Source of the DNA: Streptomyces sp. NRRL WC-3742
GTDB lineage: Bacteria; Actinomycetota; Actinomycetes; Streptomycetales; Streptomycetaceae
Assembly (NCBI RefSeq): GCF_000720635.1
Contig: NZ_JOCF01000006.1
Span: 1-64,000 of the forward strand
Reading direction: 5' to 3'
Length of the DNA: 64,000 bases
Of this stretch, positions 16,710-24,773 are shown in pieces (position 1 is the stretch's first letter; the number at the start of each line of letters is the position of its first letter). A program made the translations under genes and the position numbers. The notes under the pieces were generated by a model. That model was given only the letters and a program-made list of their open reading frames with translations, was not told the origin of the DNA and did no database searches.

Positions 16710-17653
16710 CGCCCGCCCTCCTGCTGCTGGTCGGTCAGGGCGAGGTAGGCGGCCTCCAGCGGGGAGGTGACGGGAGCGACCTCGCGCACCCGGACGTCCG
16801 CGCGCACCAGGGCCCGCACCAGTTCCTCGACGGCGGGCGCGGTGGCGCGCACCACCAGGGCTTCCGCGCCGCGCCAGGCTCCCGACTCCTCGAGGACGGT
16901 GACCCCGGAGGTCCCGGCGGCCACCCGGCGGGCGGCCCGCGGGTCGGAGGTGAGCAGGCGGTGGGCGAGGCGGTGGCTGTCGGTGGCGAGCTTGCCGAGC
17001 GGGCCGGAGAAGCGGACCCGGCCGGTGGCGAGGATGGTGACCTCGTCGCAGAGGGCCTCGAGGTCGTCCATGCGGTGGCTGGACAGGACGACGGTCACGC
17101 CGTCGGCGGCGAGGCGCTGGAGTGCGGTGTGCACATGGCGCTTGCCCGCCGGGTCCAGGCCGTTGGACGGCTCGTCGAGGATCAGTAGCCGGGGGTCGGT
17201 GAGCAGGGCGGCGGCCAGGCCGAGGCGCTGGCGCATGCCGAGGGAGAAGCCGCGGACGCGGTCGTCGGCGACGTCGGTGAGGCCGACCTGGGCGAGCGCC
17301 TCGTCGATGCGGCGGCCGGCGCCGTCCTGCCCGCGCAGCGCCGCCAGGGCGGCGAGGTTGCGGCGGGCGGTCAGCGACGGGTAGAGCCCGGGGCCGTCCA
17401 CGAACCCGGCCACGCCGTCCGGCGCCTCCGAGCCCCGGCCGACCGGTCTGCCCATGACCTCCAGCTCGCCCCCGTCGGCGACGGCCAGCCCGAGCAGCAG
17501 CCCGAGCAGGGTCGTCTTCCCGGCACCGTTCGGCCCGGCCAGTCCGTGGATCCGGCCGGGCGCGAGGGTGAGTTCGATGTCGTCGAGTGCGATGACGTCG
17601 CCGAAGCACTTCGTCAATCCACGTGCCCGTACGGCTGGTTGTGTATCGCTCAT
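16706..17653 (-). CDS. ABC transporter ATP-binding protein
   Basis: This 315-aa cytoplasmic ATPase has all the ABC motifs: Walker A GPNGAGKTT at residues 40-48, the signature variant FSLGMRQRL, Walker B LLILDEP with the catalytic Glu, a D-loop and the switch histidine in SSHRM. It is of the drug-exporter (CcmA/DrrA-like) type, with a C-terminal ~90-residue extension. It pairs with the permease that overlaps its stop. The ATG at 17653 is preferred because MSDTQPAVRARGL begins the conserved fold. It probably exports a lipid, peptide or drug. Confidence 0.93.
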   Translation of the reverse strand: MSDTQPAVRARGLTKCFGDVIALDDIELTLAPGRIHGLAGPNGAGKTTLLGLLLGLAVADGGELEVMGRPVGRGSEAPDGVAGFVDGPGLYPSLTARRNLAALAALRGQDGAGRRIDEALAQVGLTDVADDRVRGFSLGMRQRLGLAAALLTDPRLLILDEPSNGLDPAGKRHVHTALQRLAADGVTVVLSSHRMDDLEALCDEVTILATGRVRFSGPLGKLATDSHRLAHRLLTSDPRAARRVAAGTSGVTVLEESGAWRGAEALVVRATAPAVEELVRALVRADVRVREVAPVTSPLEAAYLALTDQQQEGGR

Positions 17654-17788
17654 GGCCCCTTCTCGCAGTCCATCACGGAAGGTAGGGCCTGGCCGGGGAG
17701 CGGACAGGAGCGGCCGGTTGAACACCGAGGGAACTCCCGGCAGTTCGAGCAGGAAGTTGTGCCGCCCCGGCGGGCGATACGTTTCAGG

Positions 17789-17844
17789 GCGCTCAGGCGC
17801 TCAGGCGCTCAGGCGGTCAAGCGGTCAAGCGGTCAAGCGGTCAA
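17789..17844. repeat. Seven 8-bp tandem repeats over the PhnA-like stop codon
   Basis: Three copies of GCGCTCAG are followed by four copies of GCGGTCAA. The stop of the PhnA-like gene (17841-17843) lies in the last copy. A period of 8 cannot stay in frame, so this array reflects slippage in the untranslated side of the stop. Confidence 0.92.
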
Positions 17845-18194
17845 GCCTTCTTGACCACGCTCGACTTGAGCTGCATCGCGCCGAAGCCCTCGACGCGGCA
17901 GTCGATGTCGTGGCCGTCGACGCCGTCGATCAGGCGGATGTTGCGCACCTTGGTGCCCGCCTTGATGCCCGAGGTGCTGCCCTTGACCTTGAGCGCCTTG
18001 ATCACGGTCACGCTGTCGCCGTCGTTCAGCACGTTGCCGACCGCGTCCTTGACGACCTTCTCGCCCGCACCGGCCGCGGAGCCACCCTCGGTGGGCGCCC
18101 ACTCGTGGCCGCAGGACGGGCACACCATCAGGGCGTCCATCTCGTAGGTGTACTCGCCCTGGCACTGCGGGCACGGAGGAAGGGTGTCGCTCAT
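17841..18194 (-). CDS. PhnA/YjdM-type zinc-ribbon protein
   Basis: This 117-aa protein has a four-Cys zinc ribbon (C8, C11, C25, C28) followed by the ~70-residue PhnA C-terminal domain (DAVGNVLNDGDSVTVIKALKVKG, then IRLIDGVDGHDIDC). It matches the YjdM family in length and order. The old link to alkylphosphonate use is not well supported, and no phosphonate gene is near. The ATG at 18194 gives MSDTLPPCPQC directly before the ribbon. It is monocistronic. Confidence 0.92.
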   Translation of the reverse strand: MSDTLPPCPQCQGEYTYEMDALMVCPSCGHEWAPTEGGSAAGAGEKVVKDAVGNVLNDGDSVTVIKALKVKGSTSGIKAGTKVRNIRLIDGVDGHDIDCRVEGFGAMQLKSSVVKKA

Positions 18195-18338
18195 CGGGGC
18201 TCCTGCGTCGTTACGGTCGGCCGCCGGTCGGGAAGGTTCGGGCGGCGGGCAGCACGCAAGCATCTAAGAATGTGAAGAACTTTTCAAATCGCTCATCCGG
18301 GCGGGGTCGGGTGCGGACGGTGACCGCGCGGGTGCCGG

Positions 18339-18815
18339 TCAGGGGTGCATACGGGCGCCCTTGAGGGCCTTGTCGACGGCGTTGCGGGGGCCGTGGAGGG
18401 CGAGGCCGACGAGGTCGAGGGCGTCGGTGGGGACGGCCCGGACGGCGGCGCGGTTGTCGCGGTCGTTGTTGGTGGTGAAGAGGTCGGCGGTGAAGACGGC
18501 GGTGCGCAGCGAGCGGGTCAGGGCGCGCCGGTGGGCGGCGGCGAGGGTCTCGGCGGCGCCCTCGAGGACGAGGACGGGCTGGCGGAACATCGGGTGGTAG
18601 AGGGTGCCGTCGGCGTCGAGGTAGGGCTCGCCGATCAGTTCGGGCAGGGCGGTGCCCAGGCCGCTGACCAGGAAGGCGGTGACGTTCAGCCGCTGCCAGG
18701 GCTCGAGGTCCTCGCGCAGCAGGACGGCGATCTTGGTGTCGAAGCGGACGGGCTCGGTGCTCGTCGCAGTGCTCATGGTGCTCGTCGCGGTGCTCATGGT
18801 GCTCATCGTGCTCAT
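18339..18815 (-). CDS. DUF2000 family protein
   Basis: This protein of about 158 aa has a DUF2000-type core: FDTKIAVLLREDLEPWQRLNVTAFL near the N-terminus and HPMFRQPVLVLEG in the middle. The first 20 residues are a repeat of Met-Ser-Thr units, so the start is ambiguous: ATG codons occur at several positions in the repeat and translation could begin at any of them. It is divergent from the AraC-type gene at 18865 with only ~50 bp between, an arrangement I associate with DUF2000 proteins and AraC regulators. Function is unknown. Confidence 0.85.
   Translation of the reverse strand: MSTMSTMSTATSTMSTATSTEPVRFDTKIAVLLREDLEPWQRLNVTAFLVSGLGTALPELIGEPYLDADGTLYHPMFRQPVLVLEGAAETLAAAHRRALTRSLRTAVFTADLFTTNNDRDNRAAVRAVPTDALDLVGLALHGPRNAVDKALKGARMHP
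18756..18815. repeat. Start-codon repeat (Met-Ser-Thr units)
   Basis: About 60 bp of degenerate 9-bp units encode MST, MST, MSTATST, MSTATST at the N-terminus of the DUF2000 protein. The repeat multiplies ATG start codons in one frame. Confidence 0.85.
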
Positions 18816-18864
18816 GGGGTGAGACTGCGGCACGGCCGGTGGCGCGGTCTTGTACGTTCTTCGC

Positions 18865-19683
18865 ATGGTGCCGCGTCAGGAGGTCTCCGCCTGGCGCCCG
18901 GCCGTCCCGGGCGTCGTCGAGGTGCTCCACGCCCGCTTCACCGAGCACCGGTACCCGATGCACGTCCACGACGCCTGGACGGTGCTGATCGTCGATGACG
19001 GCGCGGTGCGCTACGACCTGGACCGGCACGAGCGCGGCACCCCCGGCGGGACGGTCAGCCTGCTGCCGCCGCAGGTGCCCCACAACGGCTCGCCCGCGAC
19101 CGCGCAGGGCTTCCGCAAGCGGGTGCTCTACCTCGACATGACGCAGCTGGACGCGCGTTTCATCGGCCCGGCGGTGGACGGCCCGGACTTCGCGGACCCC
19201 CTGCTGCGCCGCAGGGTCGGGCAGTTGCACGCCGCGCTGGCCGAGCCGGGGAACGAGCTGGAGGCGGAGAGCCGGCTGGCGTTCGTCGGCGAGCGGCTGC
19301 GCGAGCGCCTGCGGCCGGGGCTGGTGCGGGAAGCGGGCCCCGCCGGGCACGATCTCGCCGGGCGCGGTCTCGCCGCGGACCTGCGGGACCTGCTGGACGC
19401 GCGGCTGCCGGGGGCCCTCACCCTGGAGGAGGCGTCCGGACTGCTGCACGCCCACCCCGCCCACCTGGTACGGGTGTTCAGCGCCGCGTACGGGATCGCG
19501 CCGCACCGGTACGTGATGGCGCGGCGGGTGGACCTCGCGCGCGGGCTGCTGCTGGGCGGACGGCCGGCGGGGGAGGTCGCGGCCGAGGCCGGGTTCTACG
19601 ACCAGTCGCACCTGACCCGGCACTTCAAGCGCGTCCTCGGTGTCACGCCGGGCCGCTACTCCCGGGCCGGGCGCAGGGGCTGA
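18865..19683 (+). CDS. AraC-family transcriptional regulator
   Basis: This 272-aa regulator has an N-terminal cupin-like sensing domain (residues ~10-95; RYPMHVHDAWTVLIVDDG) and a C-terminal pair of AraC helix-turn-helix motifs (LTLEEASGLLHAHPAHLVRVFSA, then AGFYDQSHLTRHFKRVLGVTPG). It is transcribed away from the DUF2000 gene and probably controls it. Its 3' end overlaps the convergent MFS gene by 28 bp. The ATG at 18865 is preferred over an upstream TTG. The effector is unknown. Confidence 0.93.
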   Translation: MVPRQEVSAWRPAVPGVVEVLHARFTEHRYPMHVHDAWTVLIVDDGAVRYDLDRHERGTPGGTVSLLPPQVPHNGSPATAQGFRKRVLYLDMTQLDARFIGPAVDGPDFADPLLRRRVGQLHAALAEPGNELEAESRLAFVGERLRERLRPGLVREAGPAGHDLAGRGLAADLRDLLDARLPGALTLEEASGLLHAHPAHLVRVFSAAYGIAPHRYVMARRVDLARGLLLGGRPAGEVAAEAGFYDQSHLTRHFKRVLGVTPGRYSRAGRRG

Positions 19684-20903
19684 GCGGCGGGCCGCAGGGC
19701 CGGGGTGGTCGTGGCGACCAGGGTGACGGCGGCGAGGCAGAGCAGCCCTCCGCTGACGAGGGCGGTGGCGCCGGAGGTGGCGTCCGCGACCAGGCCCCCG
19801 CGCAGGTTGCCGAGGTCGGGGCCGGCCTGGCCGACGATCTGCTCGGCCGCGCTGACGCGGCCCAACAGCTCGGCGGGGGTGTGGAGTTGGACGATCGTGC
19901 TGCGGGAGACCACGGCGACGGTGTCGGCGGCGCCGGCCAGGGCGAGGAAGCCGAGCACCGGCCAGCGGCCGGGCGCCAGGCCCGCGAGGGCGAGGGCCGT
20001 GCCCCAGGTGGCGGAGGCGGTGAGCATCACCACGCCGGGGCGGGGGAGGCGGGTGAAGGCGCCGGAGAGCAGGGAGGCGACCAGGCCGCCGACCGCCAGG
20101 GCGCTGAGGAAGAGCCCGAGGGTGCGGGGGTCGTCGCCGAAGCGCTCGGCGTTGATCAGCGGGAAGAGGCTTATCGGCATGGAGAGCACGGTCACGGCGA
20201 GGTCGGTGACCAGGGCGCCGCGCACCACGGGGGTGCGCAGGAGGAAGGCCAGGCCGTCCGCGACGCCCCGCAGGCCCGGGCGCGCCGCCACGTCACCGCT
20301 GCTCGGTACGGCGGGCAGGCCGAAGGCGCCGTAGAGGGCGGCGGTGAAGGTGAGGGCGTCCACCAGGTAGCAGGCGTCGACGCCGTACCGGCCGGCGATC
20401 AGGCCGCCGAGAGCGGGGCCCGCGAGCATCGAGACCTGGAAGGAGAAGCCCTGCAGGGCCAGTCCGGCGGCGAGCCGGTCGGCGGGCAGCAGGCGGGGGA
20501 GGAAGGTGCGGGCGGCGGGGCCGCCGCCCGCGACGAAGCAGGACTGCGCGGCGACCAGCGCCAGCACCCCGGCGACGGGCAGGCGGCCGAAGAGGGCCTG
20601 GCCGGCGAGCAGCAGTGAGCAGAGCGCCTGGCCGGCGGTGGTGAGGAGGAAGAACCGGCGCCGGTCCACCCGGTCGACGAGGGAGCCGGCGAACAGTCCG
20701 AGCAGGACGATCGGCAGGGCGCTCGCCAGGCCCACCGCGCCCGTCCACGCCGTGCTGCGGGTGGACTCCCACACCTGGACCATCACGGCGACGGTGGTCA
20801 TCCGGGTGCCGAGGCCGGAGAGCGCCTGCCCGGCCCAGAGCCGCCGGAAGGCGGGTGAGACCCGTAAGGGGGAGAGGTCGAGGAGGCTGCGGCTCAGTCC
20901 CAT
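19656..20903 (-). CDS. MFS transporter (DHA3/enterobactin-exporter-like)
   Basis: This 415-aa protein has twelve predicted membrane segments. The N-terminal part (FRRLWAGQALSGLGTRMTTVAV) and the cytoplasmic loop GSLVDRVDRRRF are those of the MFS_3 drug/siderophore-exporter group. Its start overlaps the end of the upstream MarR gene, so it is the direct target and partner of that regulator. It most likely exports small toxic compounds. The 3' end overlaps the AraC gene on the other strand. Confidence 0.92.
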   Translation of the reverse strand: MGLSRSLLDLSPLRVSPAFRRLWAGQALSGLGTRMTTVAVMVQVWESTRSTAWTGAVGLASALPIVLLGLFAGSLVDRVDRRRFFLLTTAGQALCSLLLAGQALFGRLPVAGVLALVAAQSCFVAGGGPAARTFLPRLLPADRLAAGLALQGFSFQVSMLAGPALGGLIAGRYGVDACYLVDALTFTAALYGAFGLPAVPSSGDVAARPGLRGVADGLAFLLRTPVVRGALVTDLAVTVLSMPISLFPLINAERFGDDPRTLGLFLSALAVGGLVASLLSGAFTRLPRPGVVMLTASATWGTALALAGLAPGRWPVLGFLALAGAADTVAVVSRSTIVQLHTPAELLGRVSAAEQIVGQAGPDLGNLRGGLVADATSGATALVSGGLLCLAAVTLVATTTPALRPAAQPLRPARE

Positions 20904-21409
20904 GACGGGTCCTCGGCGAGCTTCTCGGCGATCCGGTCGTGGAAGCTGCGGCGGGCCAGCGCCTGCTCGATGTCGGCGACGACCCGGCTGAGCGGGTACG
21001 GGATCTCGGCCTCGAGCTCGGCGAGGGCGGCCTCGGTGGCCCGCCACTCGGCGGCGAGGCGGCCGACGACGGAGCGGGCCCGGTCGGTGAGCGCGACCTT
21101 CTTGCTGCGGGCGTCGTCCCCGGGGACGGTCCGCACCCAGCCGGCGGCGCGCATCGCGGCGACCTTCTGGCTGAGCGCGGAGTGGGTGCGGCCGACGGAC
21201 TCGGCCAGTTCGGTGATGGTCATCGGCCCGGCGGCGTGCAGGCGCAGCAGCTCCATGACCCAGCTGGCCTTGAGGCCGGCGGTCCCGCCGGTGCGGGCCT
21301 CGGCGTAGAGGCGGCCGATGTCGGCGTCCATCGATGCCTGGAGGAGGCGCAGGGGGCGCCAGAGGCTCTCGTGGGTGGGGTCGGGCGGGGAGGGGGCGTC
21401 CTGTGCCAT
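20894..21409 (-). CDS. MarR-family regulator
   Basis: This 171-aa winged-helix protein has the MarR core: MTITELAESVGRTHSALSQKVAAM as the recognition helix region and GWVRTVPGDDARSKKVALTDRA as the wing. The C-terminal ~60 residues are helical and would dimerise. Its stop overlaps the start of the MFS exporter gene by 10 nt, so the two are coupled and the regulator probably controls its own operon in response to a pump substrate. Confidence 0.92.
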   Translation of the reverse strand: MAQDAPSPPDPTHESLWRPLRLLQASMDADIGRLYAEARTGGTAGLKASWVMELLRLHAAGPMTITELAESVGRTHSALSQKVAAMRAAGWVRTVPGDDARSKKVALTDRARSVVGRLAAEWRATEAALAELEAEIPYPLSRVVADIEQALARRSFHDRIAEKLAEDPSWD

Positions 21410-21552
21410 GGCCGCATCGTAACAGGACTTATATAAGTGCTGTCACGATGCGGCCGGTGCGTGTCGGCGACGGGTGCTTCGGACGCCCCGGAGGCCCCGG
21501 ATGCCCGGGACGCCCCTCGGTTGTCTCAGGCGTCTCGGACGTCTCGGACGGA

Positions 21553-21858
21553 TCAGAGGCCGAAGCGGGCGCGGTGGCTGGTGGGCACCAGGTCGGTGTA
21601 CTCCGGGTGCTTCTTGATCCACGCGCGGATGTAGGGGCAGTACGGCAGGACGGCGAGCTTCTGCTCGCGGGACGCGTCCAGCGCGGCGCGGGCCAGCTGG
21701 CTCGCGAAGCCCCGGCCCTCGAAGGCGGGGTCGACCTCGGTGTGGATGAAGGCGATCTCGTCGCCGGAGCGGTGGTACTCGGCGAAGCCGGCCAGGGCGC
21801 CGTCCTCGTGGATCTCGAAGCGGGACTTCTCGGGGTTGTCGGTGACGAGCTGCGCCAT
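21553..21858 (-). CDS. YjdJ-type GNAT N-acetyltransferase
   Basis: This 101-aa protein belongs to the short GNAT family: EIAFIHTEVDPAFEGRGFASQLARAALD contains the acetyl-CoA-binding E-GRG motif and LPYCPYIRAWIKKHPEY is the typical C-terminal sequence. The substrate is unknown. It is preceded by an isochorismatase-like gene on the same strand after 47 bp. Its stop lies in GC-rich direct repeats of GTCTCGGAC type. Confidence 0.93.
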   Translation of the reverse strand: MAQLVTDNPEKSRFEIHEDGALAGFAEYHRSGDEIAFIHTEVDPAFEGRGFASQLARAALDASREQKLAVLPYCPYIRAWIKKHPEYTDLVPTSHRARFGL

Positions 21859-21905
21859 GGGATCGCTCCTGGGGGAGGTGGGGCCGGGTCGCCCGTCATC
21901 TTAGT

Positions 21906-22457
21906 TTAAAAATCAACATCTGTCGCGCCGCCACCGAACGCGTCGGCCGGGACGATCCTGACGCCGAACTCCCGCAGCGAGGCCAGCGAGGCGGCGTGCG
22001 CCGGGGCCGAGAGGGCGGAACAGGCGTCCTCCACCACGGTGACGGGGTAGCCCAGCAGGCGGGCCGTCCGGGCGGTCTCGCTCACCGCCCACTCGGTGGC
22101 GATGCCCGCCACCACCACATCCTGGGCGCCCAGGCGCTCCAGGCGCTCGGCGAGGTCCGTACCGGCGAAGGCGTCGATCGCGTACTTGGTGACCACGCCG
22201 TCACCCGGCCCGGCCTCCAGTCCGGCGGCGAAACGGTTGAAGTGCGAGTCCGGGCCGCCGTCGCTGCGGTCCAGCCGCGCGTGGCGGACCAGGACCACCG
22301 GCCGGCCGGCGGCCGCGAAGGCGTCCTTGAGCCGGACGGCGGAACGCACCACCGCCTCGCCCGGCAGCGGGGCGACCGGGCGGTCCACGATCCACTGCTG
22401 GAGGTCCACCAGGACCAGGACGGAGCCGGTGGCGGGCGAGGCGGGGGTGTCGGTCAT
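21906..22457 (-). CDS. Isochorismatase-like hydrolase lacking the catalytic Cys
   Basis: This 183-aa protein has the cysteine-hydrolase/isochorismatase fold. The conserved Asp18 (VLVDLQQ) and Lys91 (VVTKYAIDAF) are present. The position of the nucleophilic Cys in the family's G-x-x-T-x-x-C-V motif reads GIATEWAV, so it is Ala124. Without the Cys it cannot act as a nicotinamidase-type amidase. Isochorismate-cleaving members also work without it, so vinyl-ether hydrolysis remains possible. It is preceded by a MarR gene on the same strand. Confidence 0.88.
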   Translation of the reverse strand: MTDTPASPATGSVLVLVDLQQWIVDRPVAPLPGEAVVRSAVRLKDAFAAAGRPVVLVRHARLDRSDGGPDSHFNRFAAGLEAGPGDGVVTKYAIDAFAGTDLAERLERLGAQDVVVAGIATEWAVSETARTARLLGYPVTVVEDACSALSAPAHAASLASLREFGVRIVPADAFGGGATDVDF

Positions 22458-22503
22458 CGCTGATCCTTCGGAAAAGGGGCCTGGTGCCTGACGCGGCACC
22501 AGG

Positions 22504-22956
22504 TCAGTCGGTACGGCGCAGTGCCTCCGCCGAGCGCTCCAGCAGGTCCCGCAGCTGGGCCTGCTCGGCCGCCGAGAGGGCGTCGGCCAGCCGCTGCTCC
22601 ACGCCCCGGGCCAGGGCGTCGGCCTTCCTGGCCAGCGCCCGGCCGGAGCGGGTGAGCCTGGTGACCAGCACCTTCTGGTGGAGGCTGGAGGTCTCGCGGC
22701 TGATGAGGCCCTTGTTCTCCAGGTTGGTCAGGATCGTCGTCATGGTCTGCGGCGTGACCATGCACTCCCGGGCGAGCTGCGCCCCGGACATCCCGGAGGA
22801 CTGCTGCAGGACGAGCAGGGCGACGTACTGCGGGACGGTGAGGTCCACGGTGCGCAGCGCGCGGGACTTCTCGGCGATCAGCGCCTGTTCGGCCCGCTTG
22901 ATGGCGTGGCCCAGGCGGTCGTGGAAGTCGGGCTGGTCGGTGCTGTGTTCGGTCAA
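22504..22956 (-). CDS. MarR-family regulator
   Basis: This 150-aa MarR protein has recognition segment MSGAQLARECMVTPQTMTTILTNLENKGLI and a wing with KVLVTRLTRSG. A TTG at 22956 has GGGGAGG seven or eight bases upstream and is preferred; an ATG at 23004 lacks one. It lies between the isochorismatase-like gene and a large DHA2 exporter gene, all on the minus strand. The same 16-bp sequence type occurs upstream of this gene and in the divergent exporter/oxidoreductase promoter, which suggests it controls both. Confidence 0.9.
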   Translation of the reverse strand: MTEHSTDQPDFHDRLGHAIKRAEQALIAEKSRALRTVDLTVPQYVALLVLQQSSGMSGAQLARECMVTPQTMTTILTNLENKGLISRETSSLHQKVLVTRLTRSGRALARKADALARGVEQRLADALSAAEQAQLRDLLERSAEALRRTD

Positions 22957-23005
22957 GGTGATCGCCTCCCCGGCCCCCGAGTCTGATTGTTCGGGCCTTA
23001 ACATA

Positions 23006-23021
23006 CATCAGTGGGCTGATG
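23006..23021. promoter_or_regulatory. Candidate MarR operator, copy 1
   Basis: CATCAGTGGGCTGATG has 6-bp inverted arms and lies 50-65 bp upstream of the MarR start. Thirteen of its 16 bases recur at 24695-24710. Confidence 0.5.
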
Positions 23022-23046
23022 GGCGGCCAGGCGTGCGGGCGGCGTG

Positions 23047-24639
23047 TCAGCGGCCGGCGGTGACGGGCGAGGGCTCGGATGCGGGCTCGGCTGCGGGCAT
23101 CTGGGTGGGCGTCGCCGCCGGCTCGCGGTCGCGCAGCATCAGCGCGATCAGCGGCGCGGTGAGCGCGGCCACCGCCGCCAGGACCCAGAGCACGGTGCGC
23201 AGCGCGTCCGTGTACCCGTCCGCGAGGAAGGTGTGGAACGCCTCCCGGCCGGCGGCGGCGACGCCCGACTCCGGGCCGGCCAGGTTGCCCTGGGCGACCT
23301 TGGCGGCCAGGCCGTCCGGGTCGCCGGTGTACGTGCTGCCGTACGCGGCCAGGCCGTCGGACACCTTGGAGCCGACCAGGCTGACCAGGACGGATCCCAT
23401 CCCGGCGATCGCGACGGCCTCGCCCGCCAGGCGCATGGTGTTGAACATGCCCGCCGCCATGCCGGCGCGCTCCGGCGGGACGGAGCCGATCGCCGCGCCG
23501 TCCAGCAGGCCGAAGGAGATGCCGACGCCGGTGCCGATCACCAGGAACGGGCCGACGAGCCCGGCCACGCCGATGCCCGGGTGGACGGTGGTCAGCCAGG
23601 CGGCGCCGCCGCCGACCAGCAGCAGGCTGCCGGCGAGCAGGGTGCGGACGGGCACGGTGCGGGCGAGGTGCCCGGCGACCATCGGGAAGACCAGCACGGG
23701 GGCGGTGAGCAGCAGCATCACGCCGCCCGCCGCCGAACTGCTGAATCGGCCCGCGCCCATCAGGTAGGAGGGCAGGAAGACCAGCAGGCAGACGAAGCCG
23801 AAGGCGAGCGCCACGGGCACCACGCAGATCGCGGTGAAGCGGCCCCGGGTGAACAGCGCGAGGTCGAACATGGGCCGCTCCTGGCGCAGTTCGACGACCA
23901 CGAAGAGCGCCAGCAGCAGCGCGGAGCCGGCCAGCAGGCCCAGGGTGGCGGCGCTGGTCCAGCCCTGCTGCGGGCCCTCGACCATGGCGAGGGTGACCAG
24001 GGCGAGGGCGCTGGTGAAGGTGACGGTGCCGCCCCAGTCGACGCCCCGGGCGCCGGGGTCGCGGGACTCGGCGAGCCTGGGCAGGGCGGGCAGCAGGGCC
24101 AGGGCGATCGCCGCGTGCACCAGGAAGACGGACCGCCAGCCGACCGCCGAGACCAGCACGCCGGAGGTGGACGGGCCGAGGGCGAGGCCGACGCCGAAGG
24201 AGGAGCCGAGGACGCCGAACGCCTTCGCCTGGGCGGGGCCGGAGAAGGTGGAGGCGAGTACGGCGCTGCCCGCGGTCAGGACCGCCGCGGCGGCCAGTCC
24301 GGCCAGCAGCCGGGCGCCGTCGAGGAGGTAGATGTTCCCGCTGAGGCCGCTGACCAGGGAGCAGAGGCCGAACAGGGTCATGCCGAAGGCCAGCATCCGG
24401 CGGCGGCCGACCAGGTCGGCGAGGGCGCCGCAGGCGAGCATGAAGCTGGCGAAGGCCAGGTTGTAGCCGTTGACCACCCACTGGAGCGGGCCGAGGCCCG
24501 CGCCCAGGTCGCCGGCGATGTCCGGCAGGGCGACGGACGCCCCGGTGAGGGAGGCCGGCAGCAGTCCGCCGGCCAGGCACACGACGGCGAGCGTGGTGCG
24601 GGGGTGAGAGGTCCAGTTAATATCAGGGTTCGAACTCAT
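23047..24639 (-). CDS. DHA2-family (EmrB/QacA-like) 14-TM drug exporter
   Basis: This 530-aa membrane protein shows the DHA2 signatures: LQWVVNGYNLAFASFMLACGALADLVGRRRM for TM2-3, the motif-C region GSSFGVGLALGPSTSGVL and about 14 hydrophobic segments. The C-terminal cytoplasmic tail is Pro-Ala-Ser-rich. It is upstream of the MarR gene on the same strand (90 bp gap) and divergent from a quinone-oxidoreductase-like gene. Together they look like a regulator, efflux and detoxification set for a quinone-like or electrophilic compound. Confidence 0.93.
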   Translation of the reverse strand: MSSNPDINWTSHPRTTLAVVCLAGGLLPASLTGASVALPDIAGDLGAGLGPLQWVVNGYNLAFASFMLACGALADLVGRRRMLAFGMTLFGLCSLVSGLSGNIYLLDGARLLAGLAAAAVLTAGSAVLASTFSGPAQAKAFGVLGSSFGVGLALGPSTSGVLVSAVGWRSVFLVHAAIALALLPALPRLAESRDPGARGVDWGGTVTFTSALALVTLAMVEGPQQGWTSAATLGLLAGSALLLALFVVVELRQERPMFDLALFTRGRFTAICVVPVALAFGFVCLLVFLPSYLMGAGRFSSSAAGGVMLLLTAPVLVFPMVAGHLARTVPVRTLLAGSLLLVGGGAAWLTTVHPGIGVAGLVGPFLVIGTGVGISFGLLDGAAIGSVPPERAGMAAGMFNTMRLAGEAVAIAGMGSVLVSLVGSKVSDGLAAYGSTYTGDPDGLAAKVAQGNLAGPESGVAAAGREAFHTFLADGYTDALRTVLWVLAAVAALTAPLIALMLRDREPAATPTQMPAAEPASEPSPVTAGR

Positions 24640-24694
24640 GACAGAGGACGTTAGGTGTCCGGCTCGGACTGAGTCAAGGGTGAATTTTGATTCT

Positions 24695-24710
24695 GATCAG
24701 TGGTCCGATG
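24695..24710. promoter_or_regulatory. Candidate MarR operator, copy 2
   Basis: GATCAGTGGTCCGATG lies between the divergent exporter (start 24639) and oxidoreductase (start 24774) genes. It matches the site upstream of the MarR gene at 13 of 16 positions. Confidence 0.5.
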
Positions 24711-24773
24711 TGTATACGAGGTCTGATACTGTCCTGCCTCGACCGAGCTCCACCGCAGCCAGGAGGCTTATCC

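Noticed and set aside
12252..16748. A 1498-codon open frame on the plus strand
   Set aside because: It is the GC-rich shadow of the phosphoesterase and ABC permease genes on the minus strand. Its translation is low-complexity Gly/Val/Arg without any domain.
17789..17844. A CRISPR array or mobile repeat
   Set aside because: The units are 8 bp and directly adjacent without spacers, and no cas gene is near. It is a simple tandem repeat.
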